Part shown: positions 8,263-18,242 of the stretch, one piece after another
Layout of the letters: every line of letters begins with the position of its first letter
How positions within the stretch are numbered: position 1 is the stretch's first letter
DNA from: CADCTQ01 sp963844325
Lineage (GTDB): Bacteria > Bacteroidota > Bacteroidia > Cytophagales > 172606-1
Direction of reading: 5' to 3'
DNA length: 64,000 nucleotides
Assembly (NCBI GenBank): GCA_963844325.1
Contig: CAWJNV010000002.1
Coordinates: forward strand, 3,410,001-3,474,000
The notes under the pieces: model-generated
The model's database searches: none
Seen by the model: the letters and a program-made list of their open reading frames with translations, nothing else
Told to the model about the DNA's origin: nothing
Program-made: the position numbers and the translations under genes

Positions 8263-8811
8263 ATGAAGCAAAACGCAAGTGCCAAATCCTCCCTTACGAC
8301 CATTGCCGTAAGTCCTGCCGTGCAGCAGAAAGCCAAGGCCCACGCCGAGGCGTTGGGCGTCTCACTGCGGGAACTCTCGGAAGGCGCCCTGCAATATTTT
8401 GTCAAGTACAAGCTCAATCCGGCCGAAGTGAACGCCGTCGAGGACGTGCCCAAAGAGGTGCACAAACTGCGCAACCAGGTCTTTTCCTTCCTCAAAAAAC
8501 AGGAGTTTGAGCACCTGCTGCCTCTGCTCCGGCAGGCCGGCGGCCTCTACCAACAGGGGCAGCAGGTGCAAGGGCAGATGGAGAGCCTGCACCGCCAACT
8601 CGAAGAAGTGTACCTGCTCTTGTTCAAAATCAAGACCATCCAGGACATCAGTCTCACAACCCTCTACCGGCTTTCCGAGCAGGACGAAGAAACCCTCGCC
8701 GAGGTGATGAAGCACAACAAGCAGCGGTTCTTATCGGAAATGAAGCAGTTCACCGAGCGGCTGGAGGGCAAGCCGGGCGTAAGTCAAGGAGAAGGCCGGT
8801 CCGGAGGTTAA
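8263..8811 (+). CDS. Mobilisation accessory protein, BfmA/BtgA-like
   Basis: A 182-residue protein from ATG 8263 (MKQNASAKSS); a start at 8230 would add 11 Cys/Phe-rich residues that look spurious. Residues 10-50 form a small ribbon-helix-helix-like or helical DNA-binding segment (TTIAVSPAVQQKAKAHAEALGVSLREL), followed by long helices with coiled-coil character (QQGQQVQGQMESLHRQLEEVY). This matches BfmA/BtgA-type relaxosome accessory proteins of Bacteroidota, which bind oriT and help the relaxase. The relaxase gene starts 27 bp downstream. The family assignment is moderate. Confidence 0.72.
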   Translation: MKQNASAKSSLTTIAVSPAVQQKAKAHAEALGVSLRELSEGALQYFVKYKLNPAEVNAVEDVPKEVHKLRNQVFSFLKKQEFEHLLPLLRQAGGLYQQGQQVQGQMESLHRQLEEVYLLLFKIKTIQDISLTTLYRLSEQDEETLAEVMKHNKQRFLSEMKQFTERLEGKPGVSQGEGRSGG

Positions 8812-8837
8812 TTCTCAGATAAACATTTACCCTCAGG

Positions 8838-10019
8838 ATGATTACCAAGATTCTAAAGCCTTCTGGTAGCGGCAAGGTCGTCTACGACAACAAGGGCAGT
8901 TGCGCCCGGCTGGTCAACTACCTGGCCCACGAAGCCCGGCCGCAGGGAAAGGAGGTGGCCTACTTCAACGGCAGTGGGGATGACATTACCGCTGCCCAGG
9001 TAACGGCAGCCATTGACTCTAACTGCAAGGGGCTGCGCAAGGAGGACGCCAAGTTCTATTCCCTCGTCATCAGCCCTTCGGCCGACGAGCTAGAGCACAT
9101 CGGCAACGACGCCGAAAAACTCAAAGCCTACACCCGGCAGGTGATGGAAAACTATGCCCAGAACTTCCAGCTAAAGGACGGCAAGAAGCTGAGAGGGGAG
9201 GACCTGGTCTGGTTCGCTACCTTCCACCAGGGGCGGGAGTACAACGGCCTCGACAAACCGGTACGGGAAGGAACTGCCAAAGCCGGGGTAGCCAAGCCGG
9301 GCCTGCAAACCCACATCCACGTAATCGTTTCCCGCCGGGATGCAAGCCAAAAAATTACCCTTACTCCAACCGGCCGGCGGGAGCGGTTCCCGATTCAGAA
9401 CTGGCAGAAACAGAATGCACAGGACTTCAAGCAACTGTTCGGCTACGAAAAGCAGACCTACTTTGACAAAGCAGAGAGCAAAGAGCAGCACCTGCGTAAC
9501 CGGCTGGAGAAGCTTTCGAAAGCTGAAGGGCTGGAGAGCCGCTACCTGAACCCAGACCGGGTGGTACGGGCCGCTAAAGGAGCGGAGTTCAGCTGGAAGT
9601 TTTACCGCAACCTTCGCTCCCTGGAGCACGCCCTCAAAAGCGGCGTTCGTCCTCCCGACCCATACGCCTACCTGGAAGAAGCACCAAAAGTAGCCGGATC
9701 AGCTCGAAAGCAGGAAGCCGGCCGCATGCAGGAGCAAGCCGTAGAAGCAGGAATGGCGCAAAAAGCAACCGTGCCCAAGCAAAGCCAGTCGTCAGGCAAA
9801 GAAGCAACTGCCGAGCAGGCTGCAAAAGGGGAACTGAGGCGAGGAAAGGGAGCAGACCGGCAAGGAGCAACCGCAGAAAAACGGATCGGGCAACTGGCCG
9901 GCTTTTTCAAAAGCCTGTCCCGTTCGGCTACCATTGCCCACGGGGAAGAGGAGTGGGGTTACCAGCCTAAAAAGCAAAAGCTCCGCAGGCGGCGTCATGA
10001 TCAGGGCCGGGAGCAATAA
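8838..10019 (+). CDS. Relaxase / mobilisation nuclease, DUF5712-like
   Basis: A 393-residue protein beginning MITKILKPSGSGKVVYDNKG with SCARLVNYLAHEARP next, the pattern of Bacteroidota relaxases in the DUF5712 family. His159 and His161 in LQTHIHVIVSRRDAS are the metal-binding histidines of HUH-type relaxases, and RFPIQNWQKQNAQDFKQLFG follows. The last ~110 residues are Ala/Lys/Gln-rich and probably disordered. It should nick oriT and lead the strand through the type IV system. It lies between the accessory gene and the coupling protein, as is usual for mob modules. The nicking Tyr cannot be assigned with certainty. Confidence 0.8.
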   Translation: MITKILKPSGSGKVVYDNKGSCARLVNYLAHEARPQGKEVAYFNGSGDDITAAQVTAAIDSNCKGLRKEDAKFYSLVISPSADELEHIGNDAEKLKAYTRQVMENYAQNFQLKDGKKLRGEDLVWFATFHQGREYNGLDKPVREGTAKAGVAKPGLQTHIHVIVSRRDASQKITLTPTGRRERFPIQNWQKQNAQDFKQLFGYEKQTYFDKAESKEQHLRNRLEKLSKAEGLESRYLNPDRVVRAAKGAEFSWKFYRNLRSLEHALKSGVRPPDPYAYLEEAPKVAGSARKQEAGRMQEQAVEAGMAQKATVPKQSQSSGKEATAEQAAKGELRRGKGADRQGATAEKRIGQLAGFFKSLSRSATIAHGEEEWGYQPKKQKLRRRRHDQGREQ

Positions 10020-10048
10020 GAGAACAACCATCAACCTACTGTAATCAC

Positions 10049-10336
10049 ATGCACCAAGTACAAAACCAGGCTTCAGCCCTTTACCTGCTGGTGGCCCTCG
10101 GGCTGCTGGTCGGGGGAGGGGAATACTACTTCCTGCTGCTCCCGCCGGTTCACACCAAACTCTACCTGCTGGCCCTCAAATTCTTTGCAAAAGGAGGGTT
10201 GCTTTTTCGCTTGCTACTGGTCGTGGCGTACCCCTTGTGCTTTGCAATGGCTGGTGCAGGGCTCCAGGCACAAGCAAAAAAAGCAGAAAAGGCAAAAGCA
10301 CCGGCCGCTCGGCTGGCTTTTGCTTTTCGCCGTTAG
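10049..10336 (+). CDS. N-terminal membrane part of the coupling protein (frame-separated)
   Basis: A 95-residue fragment with two hydrophobic segments (residues ~9-32 and ~48-68), the usual N-terminal membrane anchor of Bacteroidota VirD4/MobC-type coupling proteins. Its frame ends shortly after a run of seven A at 10276-10282, while the next membrane segments continue in the +1 frame. With six A the two frames join smoothly (QAKKQKRQKHRPLG) into one protein of about 615 residues. I read this as the 5' part of a single gene split by a one-base expansion, not as a separate gene. Confidence 0.6.
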   Translation: MHQVQNQASALYLLVALGLLVGGGEYYFLLLPPVHTKLYLLALKFFAKGGLLFRLLLVVAYPLCFAMAGAGLQAQAKKAEKAKAPAARLAFAFRR

Positions 10337-11894
10337 CGCCTTCCTGCTGCTGACCGTTCAACGTAATCCTTTTTTTGCCGTCTGCTTTCCGGTTGCTTTG
10401 ATTGGGCTGCTACTGAGCGGCGTTGCGGTAGGAAAGCGGCTTCGCTTTACGGGCAGCAAGCAGCGCGTGATCCAAAACGACAGCCGGAAGCAGGAGAACC
10501 CGTATTCGTTTCACTTCCGCGGCCGTGACGGCAGTTGGGTAAACGTGGTCAATCCCTTCCGGGGCATCCTGGTGATCGGGGGAGCCGGGTCGGGCAAGAG
10601 CTACTCGATTGCCCAGCCCATCATTGCCCAGGGAGCTGGCAAGGGCTACTCGGGCATCCTCTACGACTTCAAGTTTCCCACCCTCTCCGAGTTTGCCTAC
10701 GGACAGTACCAGCAGGCAGGAGGCAAGATCGACTTTCGGGTAATCAACTTCGAGGACCTAAGCCGTACCCACCGGGTCAACCCGCTCAATCCCCGCTACA
10801 TCCCTTCCCCAGCTTATGCTTCCGAATACGCCCTGGCGATTGTAAACAACCTCATGCCAGAAACCATCGCCAAGCCTGACTTCTGGACCCGCTCCGCGCA
10901 GGCCCTGCTCACGGCTACCATCTGGTACCTGTCCCGGTACTACCCCTCCTGCTGCACCCTACCGCACGTGATCAACATGATCGTTTACAAGGATTACCAG
11001 AAACTGTTGGACCAGCTACGTCAGGATTACCAGTGCGCTTCCATGATCCGTTCCATCATCACGGCCGTAGACATGGAAGCGGCCAACCAAACAGCCGGCA
11101 TGGTCTCTACCCTGCAACTGGGCCTGGGCCGGATCAACACGCCCGAGATCTGCTACGTCCTCTCCGGGGACGAGTTCAGCCTCGACATCAACGATCCCAA
11201 AGCCCCAAAGATGCTGTGCATCGGTACCAGCCCTACGCTTGCCGACACGTTTTCTCCCGTCATCTCCTGCCTGGTAACGGTAGCTCTCAAGCTGATGAAC
11301 CAGCAAGGCAAACACCACAGCTACGTGCTGCTCGACGAAGGGCCTACGCTTTACATCCCTAAGTTTGACCAACTGCCGGCCACGGCTCGCAGCAACAAGG
11401 TAGCCACTATCTATATGGCCCAGGACTTTTCGCAGATGAAAAAAGAGTACGGCCAGAACGAAGCGGAGGCCATTACCAGCAACCTCAACAACCAGTTCTT
11501 CGGCCGGATGGCCAACCTGCACACGGCCGAGTACGTCTCGCGCATTTTCGGCAAGGAGGACCGGCTCATGCGCAGCGAAGGCCTCTCCAACAACCAACCC
11601 AGTACCTTCAATTTGGGACTTGACGGCCGCACCTCTGCCGGCTCGACGGGCAACTCCATCAATTACTCCCTACAGGAGCGCAACCGCATCTACCCGCAGG
11701 AGTTACTCAACCTTGAAGTGGGGCAATGTGTGGGAACGACCGTAGAAACGGTAAACCCCAATTTCTCTACGCACTTCTCCGGCGCTGACTTGCCTAACGG
11801 TAAAATTGCTCCTTTTGCAGAAGGAGTGGATGTGGATACTAATTACAGGCGGATTGTGCTGGAGGTAGAAGCTATTGTGGAAAGAAGATTTTGA
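10185..11894 (+). CDS. Type IV coupling protein (VirD4/TraG-like ATPase), main frame
   Basis: A 569-residue frame; only residues from about 33 onward look genuine, because the first ~32 are an out-of-frame reading of the preceding membrane segment. Two more hydrophobic segments (43-58, 63-82) precede the ATPase. Walker A is GGAGSGKS at 132-139, in the context WVNVVNPFRGILVIGGAGSG that is typical of Bacteroidota coupling proteins. Walker B is SYVLLDEG, and the TIYMAQDFSQMKKEYG block (sensor region) follows. It should recruit the relaxase-DNA complex to the secretion channel. The gene is separated from its N-terminus by the 7-A run at 10276. Confidence 0.85.
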   Translation: MQKEGCFFACYWSWRTPCALQWLVQGSRHKQKKQKRQKHRPLGWLLLFAVSAFLLLTVQRNPFFAVCFPVALIGLLLSGVAVGKRLRFTGSKQRVIQNDSRKQENPYSFHFRGRDGSWVNVVNPFRGILVIGGAGSGKSYSIAQPIIAQGAGKGYSGILYDFKFPTLSEFAYGQYQQAGGKIDFRVINFEDLSRTHRVNPLNPRYIPSPAYASEYALAIVNNLMPETIAKPDFWTRSAQALLTATIWYLSRYYPSCCTLPHVINMIVYKDYQKLLDQLRQDYQCASMIRSIITAVDMEAANQTAGMVSTLQLGLGRINTPEICYVLSGDEFSLDINDPKAPKMLCIGTSPTLADTFSPVISCLVTVALKLMNQQGKHHSYVLLDEGPTLYIPKFDQLPATARSNKVATIYMAQDFSQMKKEYGQNEAEAITSNLNNQFFGRMANLHTAEYVSRIFGKEDRLMRSEGLSNNQPSTFNLGLDGRTSAGSTGNSINYSLQERNRIYPQELLNLEVGQCVGTTVETVNPNFSTHFSGADLPNGKIAPFAEGVDVDTNYRRIVLEVEAIVERRF

Positions 11895-12386
11895 CTTGAC
11901 GCAAACAAAATTAATAGTAAGTAAAGCTATCAATGATAGTAATACTTACTACTGTATGAACAAAGGATTCACATGTCATATAATTATTGAAAATATATTT
12001 ATTGAATCACTTGACATCACACAGACCTTTGCATTAATTTGTGGCTGTTAGATCAGATTACTGAGGCGCCCGCCAGCTATCCTCCTCTCTCCACTTTCCC
12101 ACTTCATAAATTTATACCGTGCCTTCTCTTCTCTTGGTTGAAGAAGCTTCACTTCTATTGCTTTAAAAGCAGTTATGTCTTGATATTGATGATGTATATT
12201 CCTTTCAGTTAAGTGAATATGGTCAAGTGATGCAACCTTTATTCACTAAAAAGAGGCTGTCCTTTGATGCCTAATTAATTCTATTGTTACTCACTCCACT
12301 AATTCTCTGTGCCTCAGTTGCTATTACAAAAAAGAAGGCATTCAATGCTACAATAACTTAAACCCTCCCTTTTCCCTATTTACTCT
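11895..12386. other. Intergenic region with a 35-bp dyad
   Basis: There is no credible gene in these 492 AT-rich bases. A dyad spans 11916-11950: outer arms AGTAAGTA / TACTTACT and an inner palindrome CTATCAATGATAG. It lies 22 bp after the coupling-protein stop and could be a terminator or an operator. A Bacteroidota-like promoter word pair (TTGAC at 12011, TAATTTG at about 12035) follows, about 350 bp before the LRR gene. Both assignments are tentative. Confidence 0.4.
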
Positions 12387-13937
12387 ATGCCTAACTATCT
12401 GCTAGGCCAGCTACTGATTTGCCTGCTGGTCAATCCACTGCTTGCCCAATCAGTCAGCACTGCACCGCCTCAACCCTCCGCTATAAGATCAGTGCAGCAA
12501 GAGCAACAGTACACAGATCTAGACCAGGCCCTCAAACACCCCAGAAAAGTATATCACCTTTCCCTGCGGAATTTGGAAGTCTTGCCCGAAAGCATCGGTA
12601 AATTCGAAAATCTTCAAGAACTAGATTTGTCAGGCTGCCGACTCAAAAATTTGCCTGCTTCACTTGCTAAGCTCAATCGCCTAGAGGTGCTCAACTTGTC
12701 AGGTAACAACCTGACTACTTTACCCGCTTCTCTATCGGCACTTACCCAACTTCGGCAACTGATCCTGAGTGGCAACAAGCTCACAAACCTACCCCCGGGA
12801 CTTGAAAAACTTTCCCAACTTTCGACGCTGCATCTGATTGAAAATCGGTTTACCACACTGCCGGCAGGCTTGGAGAAGATGACCTCTCTGAGGGACTTAC
12901 AACTGCGGGGAAATCCTATTCCTAACCTTCTGTTGAGCGAACATGAACTGGCTCGGACCCCTATTCTTGATAATTTAACTGCTACACTGGAGAGCCCGCT
13001 CAAAGTATACCGCCTGCAATTACACAACCTGGATAGCCTGCCCCACAGCATAGTACAGTTTGCCAACTTGCAGGAGCTACGGCTGGACAACAACTCATTA
13101 GGAGAACTCCCCTCCGTGGTTGGTAAGCTGCCAGTCCTGCAAAAGCTCTCACTGGTCAACTGCCGACTTACTCAGTTACCCCAAGAGCTCACTGACCTTT
13201 CTCATTTAAGGGAGTTAGACCTGGGCATAAATGAACTTACGCAACTGCCCGAGTCCATCGGCAGGCTCAAAGTACTCACCCGCTTAACGCTGCACAGCAA
13301 TAAACTGACCGACTTGCCCGAAAGTTTGGGGGAACTGCCTCACTTGCAGCACCTGAACCTGATGGAGAACCGACTCACTCGACTGCCCGAAGCCCTCGGT
13401 AAGCTTACGGCATTGGAGAGCCTCTATGCCGGGCGAAACCAATTCACCCAACTACCCGAACAATTAGGGAAGCTCAAAGCTTTAAAGGAACTTAAATTCC
13501 CCGACAACGGCCTCTTGCAACTGCCTACCTCTTTGACTGATCTCACTAACCTGGAGCAATTAGACCTGATGGGTAACTCGCTCACCCAGTTGCCCGAGAA
13601 GTTAGGCCAGTTAAAAAATCTTAAAGCGTTAATTTTGTCTGGCAACCGGCTGGGCAGCTTGCCTGAGAGTCTGGGTAAGCTCGAAAACCTTGAGCAACTG
13701 GACTTGATGGAGAACCTCTTGACCAGTTTGCCCGCCCAAGTAGGAAATTTAAAGAACCTGCAAACTCTCTCCCTGAGTGGCAACCAGTTAAACGCATTGC
13801 CCAATGAACTGGTCAACCTGGAAAACCTGCAATACCTGGAGGCCTGGAACAACCCCATCCAATCCATTCCGACAGATCTAAAAAAACTCAAAAATCTACG
13901 GCATTGTGCTTTGCCTGCCGGGCTGTTGCCCAAGTAG
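12387..13937 (+). CDS. Secreted leucine-rich-repeat protein
   Basis: A 516-residue protein with a signal peptide (MPNYLLGQLLICLLVNPLLAQ) and roughly 18 leucine-rich repeats of 23 residues, of the form LPxxLxxLxxLxxLxLxxNxLxx, from residue ~60 to the end. Repeats such as LTRLPEALGKLTALESLYAG and LTQLPEKLGQLKNLKALILS belong to the plant-specific-like/Shoc2 class. A short non-repeat spacer at about 185-205 divides the array in two, and its second part (LESPLKVYRLQLHNLDSLPH) echoes the start of the first (LKHPRKVYHLSLRNLEVLPE). No catalytic domain or anchor is visible, so it is probably a binding or adhesion protein. Confidence 0.88.
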   Translation: MPNYLLGQLLICLLVNPLLAQSVSTAPPQPSAIRSVQQEQQYTDLDQALKHPRKVYHLSLRNLEVLPESIGKFENLQELDLSGCRLKNLPASLAKLNRLEVLNLSGNNLTTLPASLSALTQLRQLILSGNKLTNLPPGLEKLSQLSTLHLIENRFTTLPAGLEKMTSLRDLQLRGNPIPNLLLSEHELARTPILDNLTATLESPLKVYRLQLHNLDSLPHSIVQFANLQELRLDNNSLGELPSVVGKLPVLQKLSLVNCRLTQLPQELTDLSHLRELDLGINELTQLPESIGRLKVLTRLTLHSNKLTDLPESLGELPHLQHLNLMENRLTRLPEALGKLTALESLYAGRNQFTQLPEQLGKLKALKELKFPDNGLLQLPTSLTDLTNLEQLDLMGNSLTQLPEKLGQLKNLKALILSGNRLGSLPESLGKLENLEQLDLMENLLTSLPAQVGNLKNLQTLSLSGNQLNALPNELVNLENLQYLEAWNNPIQSIPTDLKKLKNLRHCALPAGLLPK

Positions 13938-14086
13938 GTTGTCGGGCAACCTCAAAAAAAGGGCGGACGAATGGTCGGATTTAGGTCAGGGTGATAGCAC
14001 CATCCCGGGTTGTTGCTACAGTACCAGTATCCCTCCTGACTTCGCAGCTAAACACCACGAATTTGATGATGTACTACACAAATAAT

Positions 14087-17000
14087 ATGAAAAAGCTTCT
14101 ATTCATCCTGGTTGCTATAATCTCAACACTGCCGGGGCAGCTACTGCGGGCCCAATACATGAACAATAATTTTCATACCCCCATAATTCCTCCCTCCCCG
14201 AATGCTGCGGGGCTCGGGCAGTATGGAGACATTCCCGTGAGTCTTTATTCGGGGATTGCTCAGATCGGAGTACCGCTGTTTGAAGCGCAGGAACGCAGTT
14301 TGTCACTCCCTCTCTCAATAAGCTATCACGCTTCGGGTATTCGGGTTGATCAGGTACCCACCTGGATTGGCTTGGGTTGGGTGTTCAACGGTGGCGGAGT
14401 GGTTACACGAAACATCATTGGCGGCCCGGATGAGCTAATAGTAAACGAGAGCTACATTAATGCAGGACTGAATCCATTAAATGAAAATGCCTGGGACGGA
14501 GTAGGGACGACAATGGCTGGAAATTCGCAAGCATATAACTACTTCAACCAAGCCAAAAACTTTAAAGACCCCTCACCTGATGATTTTACCTTTAATATCG
14601 GAGGAGTAGAGGTAGGTAAATTTATTTTTGGCAGGGACGGCAAGGCGATTACTACCCGTAAAATTAGAATTGAGTACGAACTAGAGCAACCGAACACAAG
14701 CACTAAAAACTTTAAAAACTTTACCATTACTTTAGAAAACGGCGTTAAGTACTTCTTTACTTACCGTGAAAAGTCGTACACATCTTCCTCATTTAGGCCA
14801 TTGCCCATGCCGCCGGGAGAATTGGTCATCGATTCCTCCTGGTACTTGACTAAAATTTCTTCACCGGACGGCTTGAGTGAAATAAATATCGAGTATGTAA
14901 CAACTAACCTGGCCACCAGCTATGCAAATGCTTTTTATACTAAAAATGAGAAGTATTACCGGGCCTTTCCCGATCAGCAAAGTAGTTGCAGTGGAACCTT
15001 CCAGCGTACTGAATGGCTAACCAGGCACAGCTCCGACATGGTATGCATAAGTAAAATTAGTACTTCCAACTACGAAATACGATTTGAAACATCACCCAAC
15101 ACAGCCAATTTGTATATAAATCGGAAGCTTGACAGGATCATCATTTTTGATAAGCAGCAGCAAAAAGAGACAAAGCGGTTTGAATTCAATTATGAGCCTT
15201 ACGGTAAAAAGTTTCTGCTTAGCTCGCTGCTTGAAAAAGCCGACAAAGAGAAGGTATACCGATTTGAGTATAATCCTACTACAATGGATTTTGCTGATAA
15301 TTTATTAGATAATCCTGATAGTTATGGCACATGTCGAACAGCAGATCAGGGAAACACAGGTGGCATTGACTACTTCGGTTACTACAACGGTCCCAAGCCC
15401 AGATACTGTACCCGCTTGCCGAGGGGACAGGTGGGCACTCAATACCTGGACGGCTTGGACCGGACTCCCAATCCTTATTACGTGACTGCCGGCATTCTCA
15501 CTAAAATCATATACCCTACCAAAGGGTACTCGGAATTTGACTACGAGCCCAATGATTACAGCTACGTAAACAATACCCTTACCCGCACTGAAAAGTATAA
15601 CGGCGGCGGGGTGCGCATCAAAACGATTACCAACCATGATGGGATAAGTCACGCCAATGATGTGGTTAAGAGCTACTCTTACCTTTCGGCCGCCAATTCC
15701 TCGTTGAGCAGTGGGGTGATCACCTACGAGCCGCACACGGCTTACTTTTACGAATATTACAGCCCGGCTAATTCTTATAATCCTGGCTATAGAGTGTTTT
15801 TGCAGTTCTCTCAGCCGTTCCGACCAATGGACATCGGCTACGCCCAGGTTACTGAAACCACCAATAACAACGGGAGCACCGTCTACCAGTTTACCACTGC
15901 CAAGGATTACCCGGACGTACCTCATGTCGATGACGGCACTTTCGCCGGTCATAATACCGATATGGGGGGCATGATCTTTTCCAGGCTCAATCATCCTTTT
16001 AAGCGGTATCCGCGCATGTACGGCTACATGCGCGGCCTGATGGTGTCAAAAAAGGTGCTTGATGCCGCCGGCCAAACGCTTGAGCATTTGATCAAACGGT
16101 ATTCTCCGCGACCGTTGGGAGAAGTATTTGCGTCGTACATCACAGGGGTGGATTTTCATTCCTGCATTGCAGAACTAACTACTAGTAATTTCTTTATTCA
16201 CCATTTTAAAGTAATGGTAGGGCGGCCTGATCTTATTGAGGAAGAAGTCCGTATCGCTGACCACACGAATACCAGCAGGGTTATGGTAAACGTCAGTACC
16301 TACGAATACAGTTTTAAGCATTTGCAACTGGTTCATAGCAATACGACTGACAGCAAAGGGAATACGTTGATTACTACTTATAAATATCCGTTGGATTATG
16401 AAAGTCAGATAGTAACTACTCAACCGGGAGAAACACTGCCCGTCCTGAATCTCATTAAAAACAACGTAGTCAATGCGGTAGTTGAAAAGTACGTTACGAG
16501 AGCCGACGAACTACAGCAAAAAGTTATTGCGGGCGAATACACTGTTTATCACCCTACTTTGTTGCGTCCTACGCAAACGTATTCTCTGAGCAGCATGCCT
16601 TCCACCGCTTTTACCCCGGCTTACATTGCTACGGGCAACGTGTGGGTTAAGGATAGCCGCTATCTCCTGCAGGGCAACTATACTTATGATGCATCGGGTA
16701 ATATATCTTCAATTGCCAAAGCCGATGGTAACCCAACTTCCTACCTGTGGGGCTACAACCGGACCTACCCGATTGCCGAAGTACAAAATGCGGCTTACAA
16801 CCAGATATTCTACACCAGCTTTGAAACAAGTGGATTAGAAGATGCAACCGGGGCTGTTACTGGCAGGAAGTACTTGAACAGTGGCAGCTACACCATTCCA
16901 TTCACACCTCCTGCCGATGGACGTACCTACATGCTCAGCTACTGGTATTATCAGACCGACAAATGGCTATACCGGGAGAGAGCTTTTACGGGTACCATAA

Positions 17001-17212
17001 CAGAGGGAACACGGCTGGACGAAATCAGGGTTTACCCCGCCGGTTCGCTCATGAATACTTACACCTACAATGCATTAGCCCAGATGACTTCACAAACGGA
17101 TGCGAATGGACTTTGCACTTATTACGTGTATGATGGTCTTGGACGGCCGCAGTATATCATGGATCACCAGAAGAATATAATCAAGAGTTACGTGTACCAA
17201 TATAAACAGTAG
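14087..17212 (+). CDS. Secreted RHS/YD-repeat family protein
   Basis: A 1,041-residue protein from ATG 14087, chosen because MKKLLFILVAIISTLPGQLL is a clean signal peptide; a 13991 start would bury it. The N-terminal block (PPSPNAAGLGQYGDIPVSLY, IGLGWVFNGGGVVTRNIIGG) is typical of the large Bacteroidota YD-repeat proteins. The C-terminal part carries YD-type repeats (NYTYDASGNISSI, TYTYNALAQMTSQTDANG, YYVYDGLGRPQYIMD). It ends without an Rhs core or toxin tip, so it is probably the companion shell protein of the larger Rhs protein downstream. Codon and base composition are more AT-rich than those of the tra genes. Confidence 0.82.
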   Translation: MKKLLFILVAIISTLPGQLLRAQYMNNNFHTPIIPPSPNAAGLGQYGDIPVSLYSGIAQIGVPLFEAQERSLSLPLSISYHASGIRVDQVPTWIGLGWVFNGGGVVTRNIIGGPDELIVNESYINAGLNPLNENAWDGVGTTMAGNSQAYNYFNQAKNFKDPSPDDFTFNIGGVEVGKFIFGRDGKAITTRKIRIEYELEQPNTSTKNFKNFTITLENGVKYFFTYREKSYTSSSFRPLPMPPGELVIDSSWYLTKISSPDGLSEINIEYVTTNLATSYANAFYTKNEKYYRAFPDQQSSCSGTFQRTEWLTRHSSDMVCISKISTSNYEIRFETSPNTANLYINRKLDRIIIFDKQQQKETKRFEFNYEPYGKKFLLSSLLEKADKEKVYRFEYNPTTMDFADNLLDNPDSYGTCRTADQGNTGGIDYFGYYNGPKPRYCTRLPRGQVGTQYLDGLDRTPNPYYVTAGILTKIIYPTKGYSEFDYEPNDYSYVNNTLTRTEKYNGGGVRIKTITNHDGISHANDVVKSYSYLSAANSSLSSGVITYEPHTAYFYEYYSPANSYNPGYRVFLQFSQPFRPMDIGYAQVTETTNNNGSTVYQFTTAKDYPDVPHVDDGTFAGHNTDMGGMIFSRLNHPFKRYPRMYGYMRGLMVSKKVLDAAGQTLEHLIKRYSPRPLGEVFASYITGVDFHSCIAELTTSNFFIHHFKVMVGRPDLIEEEVRIADHTNTSRVMVNVSTYEYSFKHLQLVHSNTTDSKGNTLITTYKYPLDYESQIVTTQPGETLPVLNLIKNNVVNAVVEKYVTRADELQQKVIAGEYTVYHPTLLRPTQTYSLSSMPSTAFTPAYIATGNVWVKDSRYLLQGNYTYDASGNISSIAKADGNPTSYLWGYNRTYPIAEVQNAAYNQIFYTSFETSGLEDATGAVTGRKYLNSGSYTIPFTPPADGRTYMLSYWYYQTDKWLYRERAFTGTITEGTRLDEIRVYPAGSLMNTYTYNALAQMTSQTDANGLCTYYVYDGLGRPQYIMDHQKNIIKSYVYQYKQ

Positions 17213-17424
17213 CCAAAGAGAGTGATATGAGCTCATTCCGATCCGACAGGATCACAACGGACCACTTTCACTTTGATAAATAAGTGCATTGAAATGATCA
17301 GAACCGATGAAGTGGTTTACTCTGAATTTATAAATGCTGTAAGCCGATTTTCTTTCTGGTTGTCCCTTTCTTCTACCCCTCCCGGTATGATTACCCTTCC
17401 CACCTCCATCCCTTTACCTACCCC

Positions 17425-18048
17425 GTGAAAATCATCTACCTGCTGTTGCCCTTACTCCTCCAGGCGTTTTTGGCAAATGGGCAACCTCTGCCAGCCTCCG
17501 ACTCTGCTTCTGCACCGCTGAAGATATACTTCGGCCAAAACCGCCAGCCGGCTGACTCTTCCCACGCTTATCTCTACCTGGTTATTCAAGCTGACAGCTT
17601 GCAAGCGGATGTCCGTCGGGTAGTCGGCTACTTCAAGTCAGGTGAGCGCTATTATCAAGGGCTTTATAAGCCATCTGCCCCTGACTCGCTCCGTTGGCAG
17701 GAATTCTTTAGCGCCGGCTTTGCCGAGCGGTCTGGTGCCCAGGGTGAACACACCTACTGGTATGCCAATGGGCAGAAGGAGCAGGAGGGGAGCTACGCAG
17801 CTGGCGTCAAGACCGGTCTGCACCAGCAGTGGTACATGAATGGAATACTCTTCACACAGTTGTATTTTCAAGAGGGTCAACCGCACGGAGAATGCTTAGT
17901 ATACTATCCGGATGGGAGCAAAAAGCTCCGGCTTAACTACGAGCAAGGTGTTTTAGAGGGCGAAGCCATTGATTATGGCAAGGATGGACAAAAAGACCGC
18001 CGCTACCGTCTCAAGAAAGGGTTCCTGGAGGCTGTGCTCACACCATAA
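17425..18048 (+). CDS. Secreted MORN-repeat protein, YwqK-like
   Basis: A 207-residue protein started by GTG at 17425 with a signal peptide (MKIIYLLLPLLLQAFLANGQ). The C-terminal two thirds contains MORN-type repeats: HTYWYANGQKEQEGSYAAGVKTG, LHQQWYMNGILFTQLYFQEGQ and HGECLVYYPDGSKKLRLNYEQG. The YwqK family is often annotated as an antitoxin partner in Gram-positive toxin loci, but a secreted MORN protein is common in Bacteroidota without a proven partner. It sits between the two Rhs genes on the same strand, so co-function with them is likely but not shown. Confidence 0.78.
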   Translation: MKIIYLLLPLLLQAFLANGQPLPASDSASAPLKIYFGQNRQPADSSHAYLYLVIQADSLQADVRRVVGYFKSGERYYQGLYKPSAPDSLRWQEFFSAGFAERSGAQGEHTYWYANGQKEQEGSYAAGVKTGLHQQWYMNGILFTQLYFQEGQPHGECLVYYPDGSKKLRLNYEQGVLEGEAIDYGKDGQKDRRYRLKKGFLEAVLTP

Positions 18049-18242
18049 GCTTCAACTTAACGCTCTGAGGCACATTTCAAGGTTTCGGCAAATGCCCCCT
18101 TGCTGTATGTATGGCTGTATACCAGCCGTGCCGAAAGACTGATTTGTCGTCAGCTTACTACACAAAGCTGCCGGTTGTTCCTGCTGCCTGCACCCATGCT
18201 GCATTTGCTCTTACAGTACAGAAATTACCTTCCACTCACCAA

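Noticed and set aside
10276..10283. Canonical -1 slippery heptamer in the coupling protein gene
   Set aside because: A -1 shift leads to an early stop; only a +1 change (or one fewer A) joins the two frames, so programmed -1 frameshifting does not fit.
13936..13952. Stem AGGTTG...CAACCT after the LRR gene as a terminator
   Set aside because: It is followed by an A-run instead of a T-run on the coding strand, so it is not a convincing intrinsic terminator.
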